Positions 32,608-42,115 of a stretch of 64,000 bases of DNA are shown here, piece after piece. Positions within the stretch are counted from its first letter, which is position 1; the number at the start of each line of letters is the position of its first letter. The position numbers and the translations under genes are program-made. The stretch is from Deltaproteobacteria bacterium (GTDB taxonomy: Bacteria; Myxococcota_A; Polyangia; Polyangiales; Houyiibacteriaceae): positions 852,127 to 916,126 of the forward strand of contig JAEPMI010000001.1 in NCBI GenBank assembly GCA_017644045.1, in the 5' to 3' direction. Below the pieces are notes generated by a model. It did no database searches, was not told where the DNA came from, and saw only the letters and a list, made by a program, of their open reading frames with translations.

Positions 32608-33660
32608 GTGCGCCGCCTCTCCACCCTCATGCTCGCCGTGCTGCTCGCCGGCTGCGGCGCGAAGACGCCGCTCGAGGTCGAGCCGTGTGGCACCGACGGC
32701 GGGCTGCGCGAGTGCACGACCGTGTGCGGCGCGGGAATGCAGCAGTGCATCGATCGGCTCTGGACGGCGTGTGACGTCCCGCCGACCCGAATCGCGTGCA
32801 GCGACCGCTGCGGTGAGGGCACGCAGACCTGCGTCGATGGGGTTCGCGGCGAGTGCGAGGTCCCGCCGCTGACCCTCCTGTGCGAGACGGAGTGCGGGAT
32901 GGGCAGCCAGCGCTGCGTCGATGGCGAGGCCGAGCCCTGTGAGGTGCCGGTGGCCGAGCGGCCGTGCAGCACCGAGTGTGGTGAAGGGCTGCAACGGTGC
33001 GTCGACGGGCGCTGGGGTCGGTGCAGCGCCGACGTGCCCTTGCCGCCGGTGCTCGAGGGGCGGGTCCGGGACTTCTCGAGCAGCCACCCGGACTTCGAGG
33101 GGCCGATCGGGAGGGACCCGGGCATCGTGGCCGACCGGCTCGGCTCCGATGGGAAGCCGGTCTACGTGGGCGGCACCGAGGGCACGACGAGCGGTCGCGC
33201 GAACTACGACCAGTGGTACCGGGACACACCGGGCGTGAACCTGGGCGCGGACATCGAGCTCCCCCTCGAGCCGATCGACGAGGAGGCCAGCTTCTTCGTC
33301 TTCGACGACCCCGACTTCTTCCCCATCGACCGGAGCCTCCTCGGGAACGAAGGCCGGGACCACAACTTCCACTTCACCCTCGAAGCGAGCGCGACCTTCC
33401 TCTACCAGGGCGGCGAGATCTTCCGCTTCCGTGGCGACGACGACGTGTGGGTCTTCATCAACCGGCGGCTGGCGATCGATCTCGGCGGTGTGCACTCACG
33501 GCTCGAAGCGACCGTCGATCTGGACGACGCGGCGGACGAGCTCGGCCTGGTGCTCGGCGAGCGCTACGAGATCCACCTCTTCTTCGCCGAACGGCACACG
33601 GACCAGTCGACCTTCACCATCGAGACCTCGATCGCCGACACGCTCCGCTGCGAGGAGTGA
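32608..33660 (+). CDS. fibro-slime domain lipoprotein with Cys-rich repeats
   Basis: 350 residues from the GTG at 32608 with GAGG just upstream; lipobox LLAGC (Cys16). Residues ~27-140 are four tandem ~28-residue Cys repeats (GxxxQxCxDGxxGxCxVPxxxxxC). From ~148 a fibro-slime domain begins: GRVRDFSSSHPDFE, NYDQWYRDTPGVN, FHFTLEASATFLYQGGEIFRF, and DDDVWVFINRRLAIDLGGVH (~275-294), the PA14-like core. Fibro-slime domains occur in secreted adhesins and carbohydrate-binding proteins of Fibrobacter and myxobacteria. An adhesive or glycan-binding surface role is likely. Confidence 0.9.
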   Translation: MRRLSTLMLAVLLAGCGAKTPLEVEPCGTDGGLRECTTVCGAGMQQCIDRLWTACDVPPTRIACSDRCGEGTQTCVDGVRGECEVPPLTLLCETECGMGSQRCVDGEAEPCEVPVAERPCSTECGEGLQRCVDGRWGRCSADVPLPPVLEGRVRDFSSSHPDFEGPIGRDPGIVADRLGSDGKPVYVGGTEGTTSGRANYDQWYRDTPGVNLGADIELPLEPIDEEASFFVFDDPDFFPIDRSLLGNEGRDHNFHFTLEASATFLYQGGEIFRFRGDDDVWVFINRRLAIDLGGVHSRLEATVDLDDAADELGLVLGERYEIHLFFAERHTDQSTFTIETSIADTLRCEE

Positions 33661-33742
33661 CGCCTCGGTCGCCCTTGCAGGCCGTTCGGTGGAACGAGTT
33701 CCCCCTTTCGGCGGGATCCCGACCGTGCTTGGTTGAGAGACC

Positions 33743-35785
33743 ATGTCTCTCCACCGGCTCGCCCTCGCCTCGCTCCTCCTCACCCTGGCCGCCTGCGGCG
33801 ACGACGGCTCGATCGGCGGGGCCTGCGACACTGCCGCCGATTGCGACGACGGGCAGCTCTGCGTGGACGGTCGCTGCGAGGCCATGCCCGATCGGCCGGA
33901 CGCGGGCGAGCCCGACCTGCACCGGACCACGCCGCCGGTGCCCACGTCGCTCGCCATCCTGCCCGCGGCGCCGACGCTCACGGTCAGCGGGGCTCCGGCC
34001 TCCCTCACGCTCACCGGCGAGGTCACCTACGACGACGGCAGCACGCGTGCAGCCGACGGCTTCTGGTCGGTCGACTCGAGCCGACTCGGGAGCATCGACT
34101 CCACGTCGGGCGAGTTCACGGCCACCGGGGACCTCGCCGGCAGCGTCGACGTGAGCCTGGAAGCGCTCGGCATGACGGCGACCGAGACCCTGCAGGTGAA
34201 CGTCGAGCGCGTCATCGTCGTCGACGGAGCGCCGGCGGACAGCGAGGCACGCTTCGACGCGGCGACCGTCGCCACGACCGACCTGGCGACTCGCGAGGCC
34301 AACCTGCTCTACCCGCTCGACGCGACCCTCTTCCCCAAGAACGTCTTCGCCGCCGACCTCCAGTGGGAGCGCGGCGCGGACGGTGACCTCTACCGCGTGC
34401 GGCTCGTGGTCACCGGCGTCGACATCACCGCGTACGTGGCGCACTCGGGGGCCACCTTCGGCTACGACTGGCCGGTGGCCGCGGACGTGTGGCGAGCCCT
34501 CGCGGAGGCCGCGCCCGAATCCCCCGTGACCGTGGCGGTCGACCGGCTCGAGGCCTCGAGCGGAGAGGTCGTGCCCGGCACCGCGCGGACCTTCCGCTTC
34601 GCCGACGCCTCCATCCGTGGCTCGATCTACTACTGGGACCTCGCGAACGGGCGCATCCAGCGGATTCGCGGGGACGGCACGGGTCTCGAGACCTTCATGC
34701 CCTCGCCGCCAGCACGCCCCTCGGACGGCGCGCGCTGCGTGGCGTGTCACACCGTCAGCCGCGACGGCACCCGCATGGCCGCGGAGCTCTGGGGTGGCGG
34801 CGACTACGGGGCGGTGTTCGACCTGACCACCGACCTCTCGGGTGATCCCGCACCGACCGTCGTCGCGCCCAACGTCCAGCGCTTCCTGACGGCGAGCTTC
34901 TCGCCCGACAACTCGCGCCTCGTGGCAAACCAGGGCAACCAGCTCTTCCTCATGGACGGCAACACCGGCGCCGGAGTCGCGGCCGGGGGCGCCGGTCTCC
35001 CGGCGACCGGCTCCGCCCACCCCACGTGGTCGCCCGATGGCACCCAGATCGCTTACGCGATGAACACCAACGGCTCCTGGGGCGTGGACTTCACCGCCGC
35101 CGACCTGGGCATCATCGACGTCACGGCCCCCGATACCTTCGCGGCGCCTCGGGTGATCATGCCCGGCGCCGGCCGCGTCGTGGCCCGGCCGACCTGGTCC
35201 CCGGATTCGGCGGTCCTCGCCATCCAGCACGGCACCAACAGCCGGATCGACAACGGCGGTACCGCGTACCCGGGCAGCCTGCGACTGGTCAGCCGCGACG
35301 GCAGCAACGTGTGGAACCTCGAGACGCTCAACGCCGGCGGGGACGACAGCTACGACCCCAACTTCTCTCCCTTCGACGAGGGCGGGTACTTCTGGATCGC
35401 GTTCGTCTCGACCCGTGACTACGGCAACGCCCAGTCGGGCACCCGAGGGGCGCGCCGGCGGCAGCTCTGGGTCGCGGCGATCGACAACTCGCCGACCCCT
35501 GGGACGGACCCGAGCTTCGTGCCCTACTGGCTGCCGCAGCAGAACCGCGCCGAGCCGAACATGGCGGCCTACTGGACGATGGAGCCCTGCCGCTCGGAGG
35601 GGCTGACCTGCGCGACATCGGACGACTGCTGCAGCGGTTTCTGCCGCGACACCGGCTCCGGTCCGGTCTGCGTGCCGCCGGACGAGGTGGAGTGCAGCGA
35701 GCGCGGCGAGGCGTGCGGCAGCGACGGAGACTGCTGCGAGGGCGCCGGCACCTGCATCGCGAACCGCTGCTCGGATCTGGGCTAG
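33743..35785 (+). CDS. propeller lipoprotein with haem CxxCH motif
   Basis: 680 residues; lipobox LAAC (Cys18) followed by GDDGSIGG and a short Cys motif. Residues ~70-155 look like a bacterial Ig-like domain (ATGDLAGSVDVSLEALGM). CVACH at 332-336 is a single c-type haem site. Two flanking segments carry TolB-like propeller blades (FSPDNSRLVANQGNQLFLMDG, HPTWSPDGTQIAYAMN, RPTWSPDSAVLAIQ). The C-terminal 70 residues are knottin-like with two CCxGxC-type modules. The combination of propeller, haem and Cys knots suggests extracellular electron transfer or redox sensing. Start ATG at 33743. Confidence 0.8.
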   Translation: MSLHRLALASLLLTLAACGDDGSIGGACDTAADCDDGQLCVDGRCEAMPDRPDAGEPDLHRTTPPVPTSLAILPAAPTLTVSGAPASLTLTGEVTYDDGSTRAADGFWSVDSSRLGSIDSTSGEFTATGDLAGSVDVSLEALGMTATETLQVNVERVIVVDGAPADSEARFDAATVATTDLATREANLLYPLDATLFPKNVFAADLQWERGADGDLYRVRLVVTGVDITAYVAHSGATFGYDWPVAADVWRALAEAAPESPVTVAVDRLEASSGEVVPGTARTFRFADASIRGSIYYWDLANGRIQRIRGDGTGLETFMPSPPARPSDGARCVACHTVSRDGTRMAAELWGGGDYGAVFDLTTDLSGDPAPTVVAPNVQRFLTASFSPDNSRLVANQGNQLFLMDGNTGAGVAAGGAGLPATGSAHPTWSPDGTQIAYAMNTNGSWGVDFTAADLGIIDVTAPDTFAAPRVIMPGAGRVVARPTWSPDSAVLAIQHGTNSRIDNGGTAYPGSLRLVSRDGSNVWNLETLNAGGDDSYDPNFSPFDEGGYFWIAFVSTRDYGNAQSGTRGARRRQLWVAAIDNSPTPGTDPSFVPYWLPQQNRAEPNMAAYWTMEPCRSEGLTCATSDDCCSGFCRDTGSGPVCVPPDEVECSERGEACGSDGDCCEGAGTCIANRCSDLG

Positions 35786-35788
35786 TCG

Positions 35789-36922
35789 CTAGTCGACGAT
35801 GACCCAGCGGAGGTCGGGCCCGACCTCGATGCGATCGACGCTGGTCAGCTCGCCGCTCGCCTCGACCCGATAGCTCTGCAGGAAGCCCGAGTCCTGGCCG
35901 GCCGCGATCACGTAGCGGCCGTCGGGGCTCATGGCGAACTCGCGGGGTCGGGCCTCGGTCGAGACCGTGCCGAGCGAGGTCAGCGCTCCGTCGGAGGCGA
36001 TGCGGAACATGGCGAGCGAGTCGTGGCCGCGGTTGCTCCCGTAGAGCGCGGTGCCGTCGGGCGTGACGTGGACGTCGGCGGTGGTGTTCGAGTCGCCGTC
36101 GAAGCCTTCCGGCAACGTCGGGTAGGCCTCACGCCGGGTCAGCGAGCCGTCGGCAGCCACGTCGTGGAGCACCACCACGTCCGCGAACTCCATGATCACG
36201 TAGGCGTAGTCGCCACTCGGGTGGAAGGCGATGTGCCGCGGCCCCTCGCCCGCGTCGCTGGCCACCTGCCCCTCGAGCGCGAGCTCGCCGGTGTCACCGA
36301 GGGAGTACCAGTGAATGGTGTCGCCGGTGCGGTGCGGCACGTAGAAGAGTCCGTTCGGCCCGAGGGTCGCCGCGTGGGGCTCGTCCGCCGAATCGAGCGC
36401 GTCGGTCTCGGTGAAGGGCGGCGCGCCGTCGACCGCGTGAGCCCGAAGGCGGTCGTCACCGAAGTAGGCGCTGACGAGGTGGTCCTCCGCGTCGTCGAGC
36501 GCGACGTAGACCGGGTTCCCGGTCCCGCCCGTGACCGGCAGGACGGTGGGCCCGGTCAGGTCCACGACGCCGATGGAGCCGTTCCGGAGCCCCACATAGA
36601 GCCGTTCGCTCTCCCGCCCGTAGGTCATCGCGCCCGGACGCTCCGGCAGCGTGATGTCGTCACCGAGGCTCAGGGTCCCGTCCGCCGCGAGTCGGCCCGT
36701 CGCGAGCCGGCTCTCCCCGCCGACGCTGATCCAGAGGTCCCGATCCCGCGCGGGCGGTCCGAGATCGGGCTCGGTCCCGAAGTCGACCGCCTCGGCGGCG
36801 TCCGCCACGAACATGTCACGCTCCCCACCATCGGAGACCGGGCCTCCGTCGAAGGAGTCGCCGGTCCCGTCGTCGTCCCCGCACGCCGCGAGGGCGAGCA
36901 ACACGATCCATGCGTGGCGCAT
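35789..36922 (-). CDS. lactonase-family (YbhE-like) beta-propeller lipoprotein
   Basis: 377 residues; lipobox LALAAC (Cys14) followed by GDDDGTGD and an acidic linker to ~60. The remainder is a seven-bladed propeller with GPRHIAFHPSGDYAYVIMEF (~224-243), VHVTPDGTALYGSNRGHDSLAMFRI (~282-306) and RPREFAMSPDGRYVIAAGQDS, characteristic of the 6-phosphogluconolactonase (YbhE) family. Because it is exported, a role in central metabolism is unlikely; a periplasmic lactonase or binding protein is more plausible. Convergent with the haem-propeller gene (3 bp apart). Confidence 0.8.
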   Translation of the reverse strand: MRHAWIVLLALAACGDDDGTGDSFDGGPVSDGGERDMFVADAAEAVDFGTEPDLGPPARDRDLWISVGGESRLATGRLAADGTLSLGDDITLPERPGAMTYGRESERLYVGLRNGSIGVVDLTGPTVLPVTGGTGNPVYVALDDAEDHLVSAYFGDDRLRAHAVDGAPPFTETDALDSADEPHAATLGPNGLFYVPHRTGDTIHWYSLGDTGELALEGQVASDAGEGPRHIAFHPSGDYAYVIMEFADVVVLHDVAADGSLTRREAYPTLPEGFDGDSNTTADVHVTPDGTALYGSNRGHDSLAMFRIASDGALTSLGTVSTEARPREFAMSPDGRYVIAAGQDSGFLQSYRVEASGELTSVDRIEVGPDLRWVIVD

Positions 36923-36989
36923 GGGTGGATTCTAGCGGAGCGCCGACCGTCGACCGTAACCCCGTCGTCGTGGTAGCCCAGAGGTCGGC

Positions 36990-37655
36990 GTGGGCGACGA
37001 GGCGGAAGATCTGGTGACGGTCGTGGTCAGCCACGACGCCAACGAGGCGTTGCTCCTCAAGGGCCTCCTCGAGGACCAGGGCATCGTGGTCGCCACCCCC
37101 GGCCTCGAGCATCGGTCCATGCTCGGCATGGCCGGGAGCTTCGTGAAGATCCCGATCAAGGTCCCTCGCCGCGACCTGGCCGAGGCCGAGGCCCTCCTCG
37201 ACGCGCTGAACGAGGGCGGAGACGACGAGGACGACGAAGACGACGAGGAGCCGGTCCCCGAGGAGGCACCCCGGCGGCGGCGCATCGCCATCTTCGTCGC
37301 CTGTGTCCTGACCTTCGGCTGCGGACACTTCTACGTGCGCCAGAACGTCGCGGGGCTGGTTCTCGCCCTGATCGAGCTGAGCGCCATCGTCGTCCTCTGC
37401 GGCGGGGAGCCGGTGGCGGCGGCGCTCCTGGCCGGCTGCGTCCTGGCCGACATCGCCGGGTCCTTCGCCGGCGTCCGGCGGCAGGAGCAGGGGAAGCCGA
37501 AGCCCGAGGGCCCGGCGCAGGTGCTTCGGACCGTCGCCGCGGTCGCCGTCGCCACGACCCTGAGCTTCGGGGTCCTCCAGCTGGTCCCCGAAGACGAGGA
37601 GCCGCCCCCCTACCAGGACCTGGCGGCGGACCCGCTGCCCACCTTTCCCTTCTGA
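36990..37655 (+). CDS. DUF2007-type protein with membrane tail
   Basis: 221 residues from the GTG at 36990, with GAGG upstream. The N-terminal ~70 residues (VTVVVSHDANEALLLKGLLEDQGI, then IPIKVPRRDLAEAEALLDAL) match the DUF2007 putative signal-transducing domain. An acidic linker (GDDEDDEDDEEP) and basic RRRR lead into two or three transmembrane segments (about 99-165), and a soluble acidic C-terminus. Likely inner-membrane. It lies about 50 bp before speA on the same strand. Confidence 0.75.
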   Translation: MGDEAEDLVTVVVSHDANEALLLKGLLEDQGIVVATPGLEHRSMLGMAGSFVKIPIKVPRRDLAEAEALLDALNEGGDDEDDEDDEEPVPEEAPRRRRIAIFVACVLTFGCGHFYVRQNVAGLVLALIELSAIVVLCGGEPVAAALLAGCVLADIAGSFAGVRRQEQGKPKPEGPAQVLRTVAAVAVATTLSFGVLQLVPEDEEPPPYQDLAADPLPTFPF

Positions 37656-37709
37656 GGGCTGAGCTTTCGCCTCTCATCCGGGCGCCCCGTGTGCTAACCC
37701 GCGTGCGCG

Positions 37710-39626
37710 ATGGATGGCTCAGAACCGCGAAACGGCTGGGACCTCGAGAAGGCCGCCCAGCTCTACCAGATTCCCGGATGGGGCGAGCCCTACTTCCGCA
37801 TCAACGACCGCGGTCACATCGAGGTCCGGCCGGACCCGAACGAGGACCGCGCGATCGACCTCTTCGAGCTGGTGAACCAGCTCAAGCAGCGCGACCTGGA
37901 TCTGCCGCTCCTGATCCGGTTCCCGAACATCCTCAAGCACCGGATCGAGCTGCTCAACCAGTGCTTCGCGAAGGCCATGGAGGAGTACGAGTACGGCGGG
38001 TCCTACCGCGGCGTCTTCCCGATCAAGGTCAACCAGCAGCGCCACCTCGTCGAGGAGATCGTCGACGCCGGTCGACCCTGGCGCTACGGCCTCGAGGCGG
38101 GCAGCAAGCCGGAGCTCCTGATCGCCGTCGCCGCGATGGAGTCCGAGGACGGCTTCATCGTCTGCAACGGCTACAAGGACGCGAACTACATCGAGACCGC
38201 GCTGGTCGCCTCGCAGTTCGACAACGAGGTCGTGATCATCCTCGAGCGACCGGACGAGATCGACTACGTGCTCCGCGCGAGCGAGGACCTCGGCATTCGC
38301 CCGAAGCTCGGCGTGCGCGCCAAGCTCTCGAGCAAGGGGATGGGCCGCTGGAAGGATTCGGCGGGCGACCGCGCGAAGTTCGGCCTCACCACTTCGCAGC
38401 TGGTCTCCGTCGTCGAGACGCTCGAAGAGAAGGACATGCTGGACTGCCTCCAGCTTCTCCACTTCCACATCGGGAGCCAGGTCAGCTCCATCATCCCGTG
38501 GAAGAACGCCATGCGGGAGGCGGCCCACCTCTACGTCGAGCTGACGAAGATGGGCTGCGGCATGCGCTACCTCGACGTGGGTGGCGGCCTCGCCGTCGAC
38601 TACGACGGCAGCAAGACGGACTTCCGGGCCTCGATGAACTACGGCGTGCAGGAGTACGCGTACGACGTCGTGGCCGGCATCCAGGACGCCTGCGAGAAGG
38701 CCGACATCACGCCGCCGACCATCGTGACCGAGGCCGGTCGCGCCGTGGCCGCCTACCAGGCCGTGCTCGTCTTCGACGCCGTGGGCGAGTCGCTGGAAGA
38801 GCGCCACGCGCCGGGCGAGCTCCCGGAGGACGCGCACCGCGTTCTGGTCGAGCTCTACGACACCTGGGAGGGCATCAAGCCCAAGAACGTCCAGGAGGCG
38901 TGGCACGACGCGAGCCAGGCGCTCGAGGAGGCGCGCAGCCTCTTCAAGTTCGGCTACATGGGCCTGAGGGACCTCGCTCGAGCGGAGCGGCTCTACTGGA
39001 GCTGCTGCGAGCGGATCCGGGAGCGGATGCAGGGCCTCAAGCACGTGCCCGAGGAGCTCCAGCGCATCGACGAGCTGCTGGGCACCATCTACTACTGCAA
39101 CTTCTCGATCTTCCAGAGCGCGCCCGACATCTGGGCGATGGATCAGCTCTTCCCGATCATCCCGATCCACCGCCTCGACGAGCAGCCGACCGTGAAGGCG
39201 CGGCTCGCGGATCTGACCTGCGACAGCGATGGCGTGATCGACAAGTTCATCGACGTCGAGGAGATCCAGACCGCCCTCGACGTGCACCCGGTGAAGCCCG
39301 GCGAGCCCTATCTGCTCGCGATGTTCCTCGGTGGCGCCTACCAGGAGACGCTGGGCGATCTGCACAACCTCTTCGGCGACACCAACGCCGTCCACGTGCG
39401 GCTCGAGGACTACGGCTACAGCGTGGCCAACGTCATCAAGGGCGACTCGATCGAGCAGGTGCTCCGCTACCTCCAGTACGACCCGGACGAGCTCGTCGAG
39501 CGGGTGCGCAAGCAGGCCGAGCGGGCGCTGGCCGCCGGCAAGATGACCATCGACCAGCTCCGCACCTTCATGCGGCACTACGGCGAGAGCCTGCGCGGCT
39601 ACACGTACCTACGGGGCCGCCGGTGA
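37710..39626 (+). CDS. speA: biosynthetic arginine decarboxylase
   Basis: 638 residues, the usual SpeA length. PLP-binding Lys106 in GVFPIKVNQQ, the HFHIGSQ motif (~249), DVGGGLAVDYDGS (~290-302) and Cys504 in LTCDSDGVIDKF (active-site Cys from the partner subunit) are all present. It converts arginine to agmatine, the first step of the agmatine route to putrescine. No speB is in the window. Its stop codon overlaps the start of a pilin-like gene (GTGA), an unusual partner. Confidence 0.95.
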   Translation: MDGSEPRNGWDLEKAAQLYQIPGWGEPYFRINDRGHIEVRPDPNEDRAIDLFELVNQLKQRDLDLPLLIRFPNILKHRIELLNQCFAKAMEEYEYGGSYRGVFPIKVNQQRHLVEEIVDAGRPWRYGLEAGSKPELLIAVAAMESEDGFIVCNGYKDANYIETALVASQFDNEVVIILERPDEIDYVLRASEDLGIRPKLGVRAKLSSKGMGRWKDSAGDRAKFGLTTSQLVSVVETLEEKDMLDCLQLLHFHIGSQVSSIIPWKNAMREAAHLYVELTKMGCGMRYLDVGGGLAVDYDGSKTDFRASMNYGVQEYAYDVVAGIQDACEKADITPPTIVTEAGRAVAAYQAVLVFDAVGESLEERHAPGELPEDAHRVLVELYDTWEGIKPKNVQEAWHDASQALEEARSLFKFGYMGLRDLARAERLYWSCCERIRERMQGLKHVPEELQRIDELLGTIYYCNFSIFQSAPDIWAMDQLFPIIPIHRLDEQPTVKARLADLTCDSDGVIDKFIDVEEIQTALDVHPVKPGEPYLLAMFLGGAYQETLGDLHNLFGDTNAVHVRLEDYGYSVANVIKGDSIEQVLRYLQYDPDELVERVRKQAERALAAGKMTIDQLRTFMRHYGESLRGYTYLRGRR

Positions 39627-40165
39627 GCGAAGCGCCGACCCCTACGCCGGCCGGGAAGAAGGACAAGAGCAAGCTGCTCATCTTCCTCGGCGCAGGGTGC
39701 GGCTGTCTGGTGCTCTTCGGCGCGATCGTGGCGGTCATCGGAGTGCCCGCGCTCCTGAGTTACATCAAGCGCTCCAAGGCGCAGGAGGCGCGGCAGAACC
39801 TCGTCGCGCTGAGCCGACTGGTCGAGCAGGAGTGCGCCTCGGAGAGCGTGCCCGGGGGACTCGCTGGTGGCGTCCAGCAGAACGGCTACACCGGGATCGT
39901 CCCGGCCGGCCCGGTGCCGCCGGTGCCGCCCGCGAGCACCCAGGCAACCGGCGACTTCGCGAACGACCCCGGCTTCGCGCGCGTCGGCTTCGCACCGAAC
40001 CCGGTGGTCTACAGCTACTCGATTCGACCGATCGAGGGCGGCGTGGAGCTCATCGCGCAGGGGGACCTGGACGGCGATGGCGAGCTCTCGCTCTACAGCG
40101 TGTCCTGTGACGCTGCGTGTCACTGCTTCAGCGACCGCATGTATATGGAGAACGAGCTCGAATGA
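39623..40165 (+). CDS. pilin-like single-pass membrane protein
   Basis: 180 residues from the GTG at 39623, overlapping the speA stop. A Lys-rich cytoplasmic start (GKKDKSK) is followed by a transmembrane helix (17-45) that runs into VPALLSYIKRSKAQEARQNL (41-60), a segment like the helix of myxobacterial type IV pilins. The C-terminus YSYSIRPIEGGVELIAQGDL resembles pilin C-terminal strands and includes DLDGDGELS. There is no G-FTLIE prepilin peptidase site, so it would not be processed as a standard pilin. Overlaps the next start by ATGA. Confidence 0.6.
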   Translation: MSEAPTPTPAGKKDKSKLLIFLGAGCGCLVLFGAIVAVIGVPALLSYIKRSKAQEARQNLVALSRLVEQECASESVPGGLAGGVQQNGYTGIVPAGPVPPVPPASTQATGDFANDPGFARVGFAPNPVVYSYSIRPIEGGVELIAQGDLDGDGELSLYSVSCDAACHCFSDRMYMENELE

Positions 40166-40878
40166 AGACGCTGATCGTCACCCCGACCTATGACGAGCGT
40201 GACAACCTCGCGCCCTTCATGGATGGGGTCTTCGAGGTCGTCCCGGACGCCCACGTGCTCGTGGTCGACGACAACTCACCGGACGGCACCGGCGCGCTCG
40301 CGGACCGCATCGCGGAGCGCGACGCACGGGTCCACGTCATGCATCGTGCCGGCAAGATGGGCCTCGGCAGCGCCTACCTCGAAGGCTTCGGCTGGGCGCT
40401 CGAACGCGGCTACGACCTCGTCTTCGAGATGGACACGGACCTCTCGCACGACCCGCGCTACCTGCCGGACTTCCTGGCCGCCTTCGAGAACGGCGCCGAC
40501 CTGGTCATCGGCTCGCGCAACGTGCGCGGTGGCGGCGTCGAAGGCTGGGGCATCGGCCGCCACATCCTGAGCAAGGGCGGCAGCCTCTACAGCCGAACCA
40601 TCTTGGGGCTCGACGTCCGTGACCTGACCAGCGGCTACAAGGGCTTCCGCCGCGAGGTGCTCGAGAGCATCGAGCTCGACCAGGTCGCCTCCGAGGGCTA
40701 CTCGTTCCAGGTCGAGCTGACCTACCGCGCCATCCGCCGCGGCTTCCAGGTCGCCGAGGTACCGATCATCTTCGTCGACCGGCGCGCCGGTCAGAGCAAG
40801 ATGAGCCGGAAGATCTTCGCCGAAGCCGTGATGATGATGCCGAAGCTCCGGCTCGACGCCCTGCGCGGCAAGCTCTGA
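40162..40878 (+). CDS. polyprenol-phosphate mannose synthase-like GT2
   Basis: 238 residues. IVTPTYDERDNL (4-15), VVDDNSPDGTG (34-44), EMDTDLSHDP (89-98) and the GSRNVRGGGVEGWG / RDLTSGYKGFRREVL segments are the diagnostic blocks of Dpm1-type family-2 glycosyltransferases. It should transfer mannose or glucose from a nucleotide sugar to polyprenyl phosphate on the cytoplasmic face of the membrane. No C-terminal membrane helix, as in soluble DPMS-type members. Co-translated with speA and the pilin-like gene; the grouping may be only transcriptional. Confidence 0.9.
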   Translation: MKTLIVTPTYDERDNLAPFMDGVFEVVPDAHVLVVDDNSPDGTGALADRIAERDARVHVMHRAGKMGLGSAYLEGFGWALERGYDLVFEMDTDLSHDPRYLPDFLAAFENGADLVIGSRNVRGGGVEGWGIGRHILSKGGSLYSRTILGLDVRDLTSGYKGFRREVLESIELDQVASEGYSFQVELTYRAIRRGFQVAEVPIIFVDRRAGQSKMSRKIFAEAVMMMPKLRLDALRGKL

Positions 40879-40964
40879 CGCGTTCGGTACCCGCGTCGCT
40901 GGTGCGCCCGCCACCGAGACTCGGAGGGCTGGGCAGCTCGATTCGCGCGAGGTATGAGGGACCC

Positions 40965-42065
40965 ATGACGGACCTCGGACGCTCGCTCGAGCACGGTGAC
41001 GATGCGGCAGGAGCCGACCACCGCAGACCGGGCTTCGCATTCTCTGCCGACCACGACCTGGCCTTCGCCCTCGGCTGGCCATACGTGATTCGTCTGGTCG
41101 AGGACGAGGACGATCCCGGAGAGGTCGCACTGAAGCTGGCCAAAGGAAAGCTGGTCACCTGCGACTGGCCGCGAGCCGCGACGCATCGAGTGCTGCGAGC
41201 CCTAGGAGCGGGGATGAAGGGCCGGGGGCTCGCTCCCGAGGGAGCGAAGGGCCTGACCAACCCCGACGAGGTGAGCGAGGACGAAGCGCTCGCATTGCTG
41301 AAGGCTTTCTTCGAACAGCGCTTCATCAAGCGGCTCCAACCTCTGATCGCCACCTTCGCCTTCGAGGCGATCCTCGGTCCGGAGACGGTGCTCGACACGT
41401 TCCTGAGCTCGGTGGAGACCTCCCCGGCTGCGTGGCTCGACCAGCGGGCGGCCATCGCCAATCTCACCGTGCGGCAGGGCTATCATCTCCTCCGCGTTCG
41501 GCGGGAGGTGGCACCCCGATACCGCGAACGCATGGAGGCGCTGCTCGCAGCGCACGCGGAGGCCATCGGACTGAACGACCGACCGCCGAACCGGTTCCCG
41601 ATTCGTCACCTCGACATCGTCCTCCATGGACGCGCTGGAGCGGAGCGGAGCGGAGAGGTCGTCGACGGCAGCATCGTCCCACGCCATCTGGGCTTCGTGA
41701 TGGACGATTCGGGCTTCGTCCTCGAGCAGGCTTCCGCCCTGCGGCCCGACCCGAGCAGCCGGGTCGATGCACGTCTCGCATTCCTGGCGGGAGAGCGTTG
41801 GCTCGAGCAGGAAGAGCAGCGCTGGCCCAAGTACAAGCACCCCACTCCGGGCATCGCTCACCAGCAGGTCGTCGAGCAGCTGGGGCGGATCCGGTCACCG
41901 AAGACCTCCGCCATCATGCTGGCGATGGCAGCGAAATCGAAAGCCAAGAAGCAGGCGGCGGCGTGGTTTCTCGAGCACGCCGACTTCGCCCGCCCGCATC
42001 TCGAGGCCGAACTGAGTGGGGAGCACGGTGCCGTGGCGACCGAGCTCCTCGCGAAGATCGACTGA
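40965..42065 (+). CDS. hypothetical helical (HEAT-like) protein
   Basis: 366 residues from the ATG at 40965, preceded by GAGGG. Soluble and mainly helical: alternating Leu/Ala and Glu/Arg segments through residues 60-366 suggest an alpha-solenoid (HEAT or armadillo-like) fold, with a more polar central stretch (GRAGAERSGEVVDGSIVPRH). No catalytic motif. Family unknown. It follows the glycosyltransferase gene after an 86-bp gap and is not obviously coupled. Confidence 0.5.
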   Translation: MTDLGRSLEHGDDAAGADHRRPGFAFSADHDLAFALGWPYVIRLVEDEDDPGEVALKLAKGKLVTCDWPRAATHRVLRALGAGMKGRGLAPEGAKGLTNPDEVSEDEALALLKAFFEQRFIKRLQPLIATFAFEAILGPETVLDTFLSSVETSPAAWLDQRAAIANLTVRQGYHLLRVRREVAPRYRERMEALLAAHAEAIGLNDRPPNRFPIRHLDIVLHGRAGAERSGEVVDGSIVPRHLGFVMDDSGFVLEQASALRPDPSSRVDARLAFLAGERWLEQEEQRWPKYKHPTPGIAHQQVVEQLGRIRSPKTSAIMLAMAAKSKAKKQAAAWFLEHADFARPHLEAELSGEHGAVATELLAKID

Positions 42066-42115
42066 GCGAGCGGAGTTGGTCAGGGACCCGAGGGGCCGCT
42101 AGTCTCGGAGTCGAG

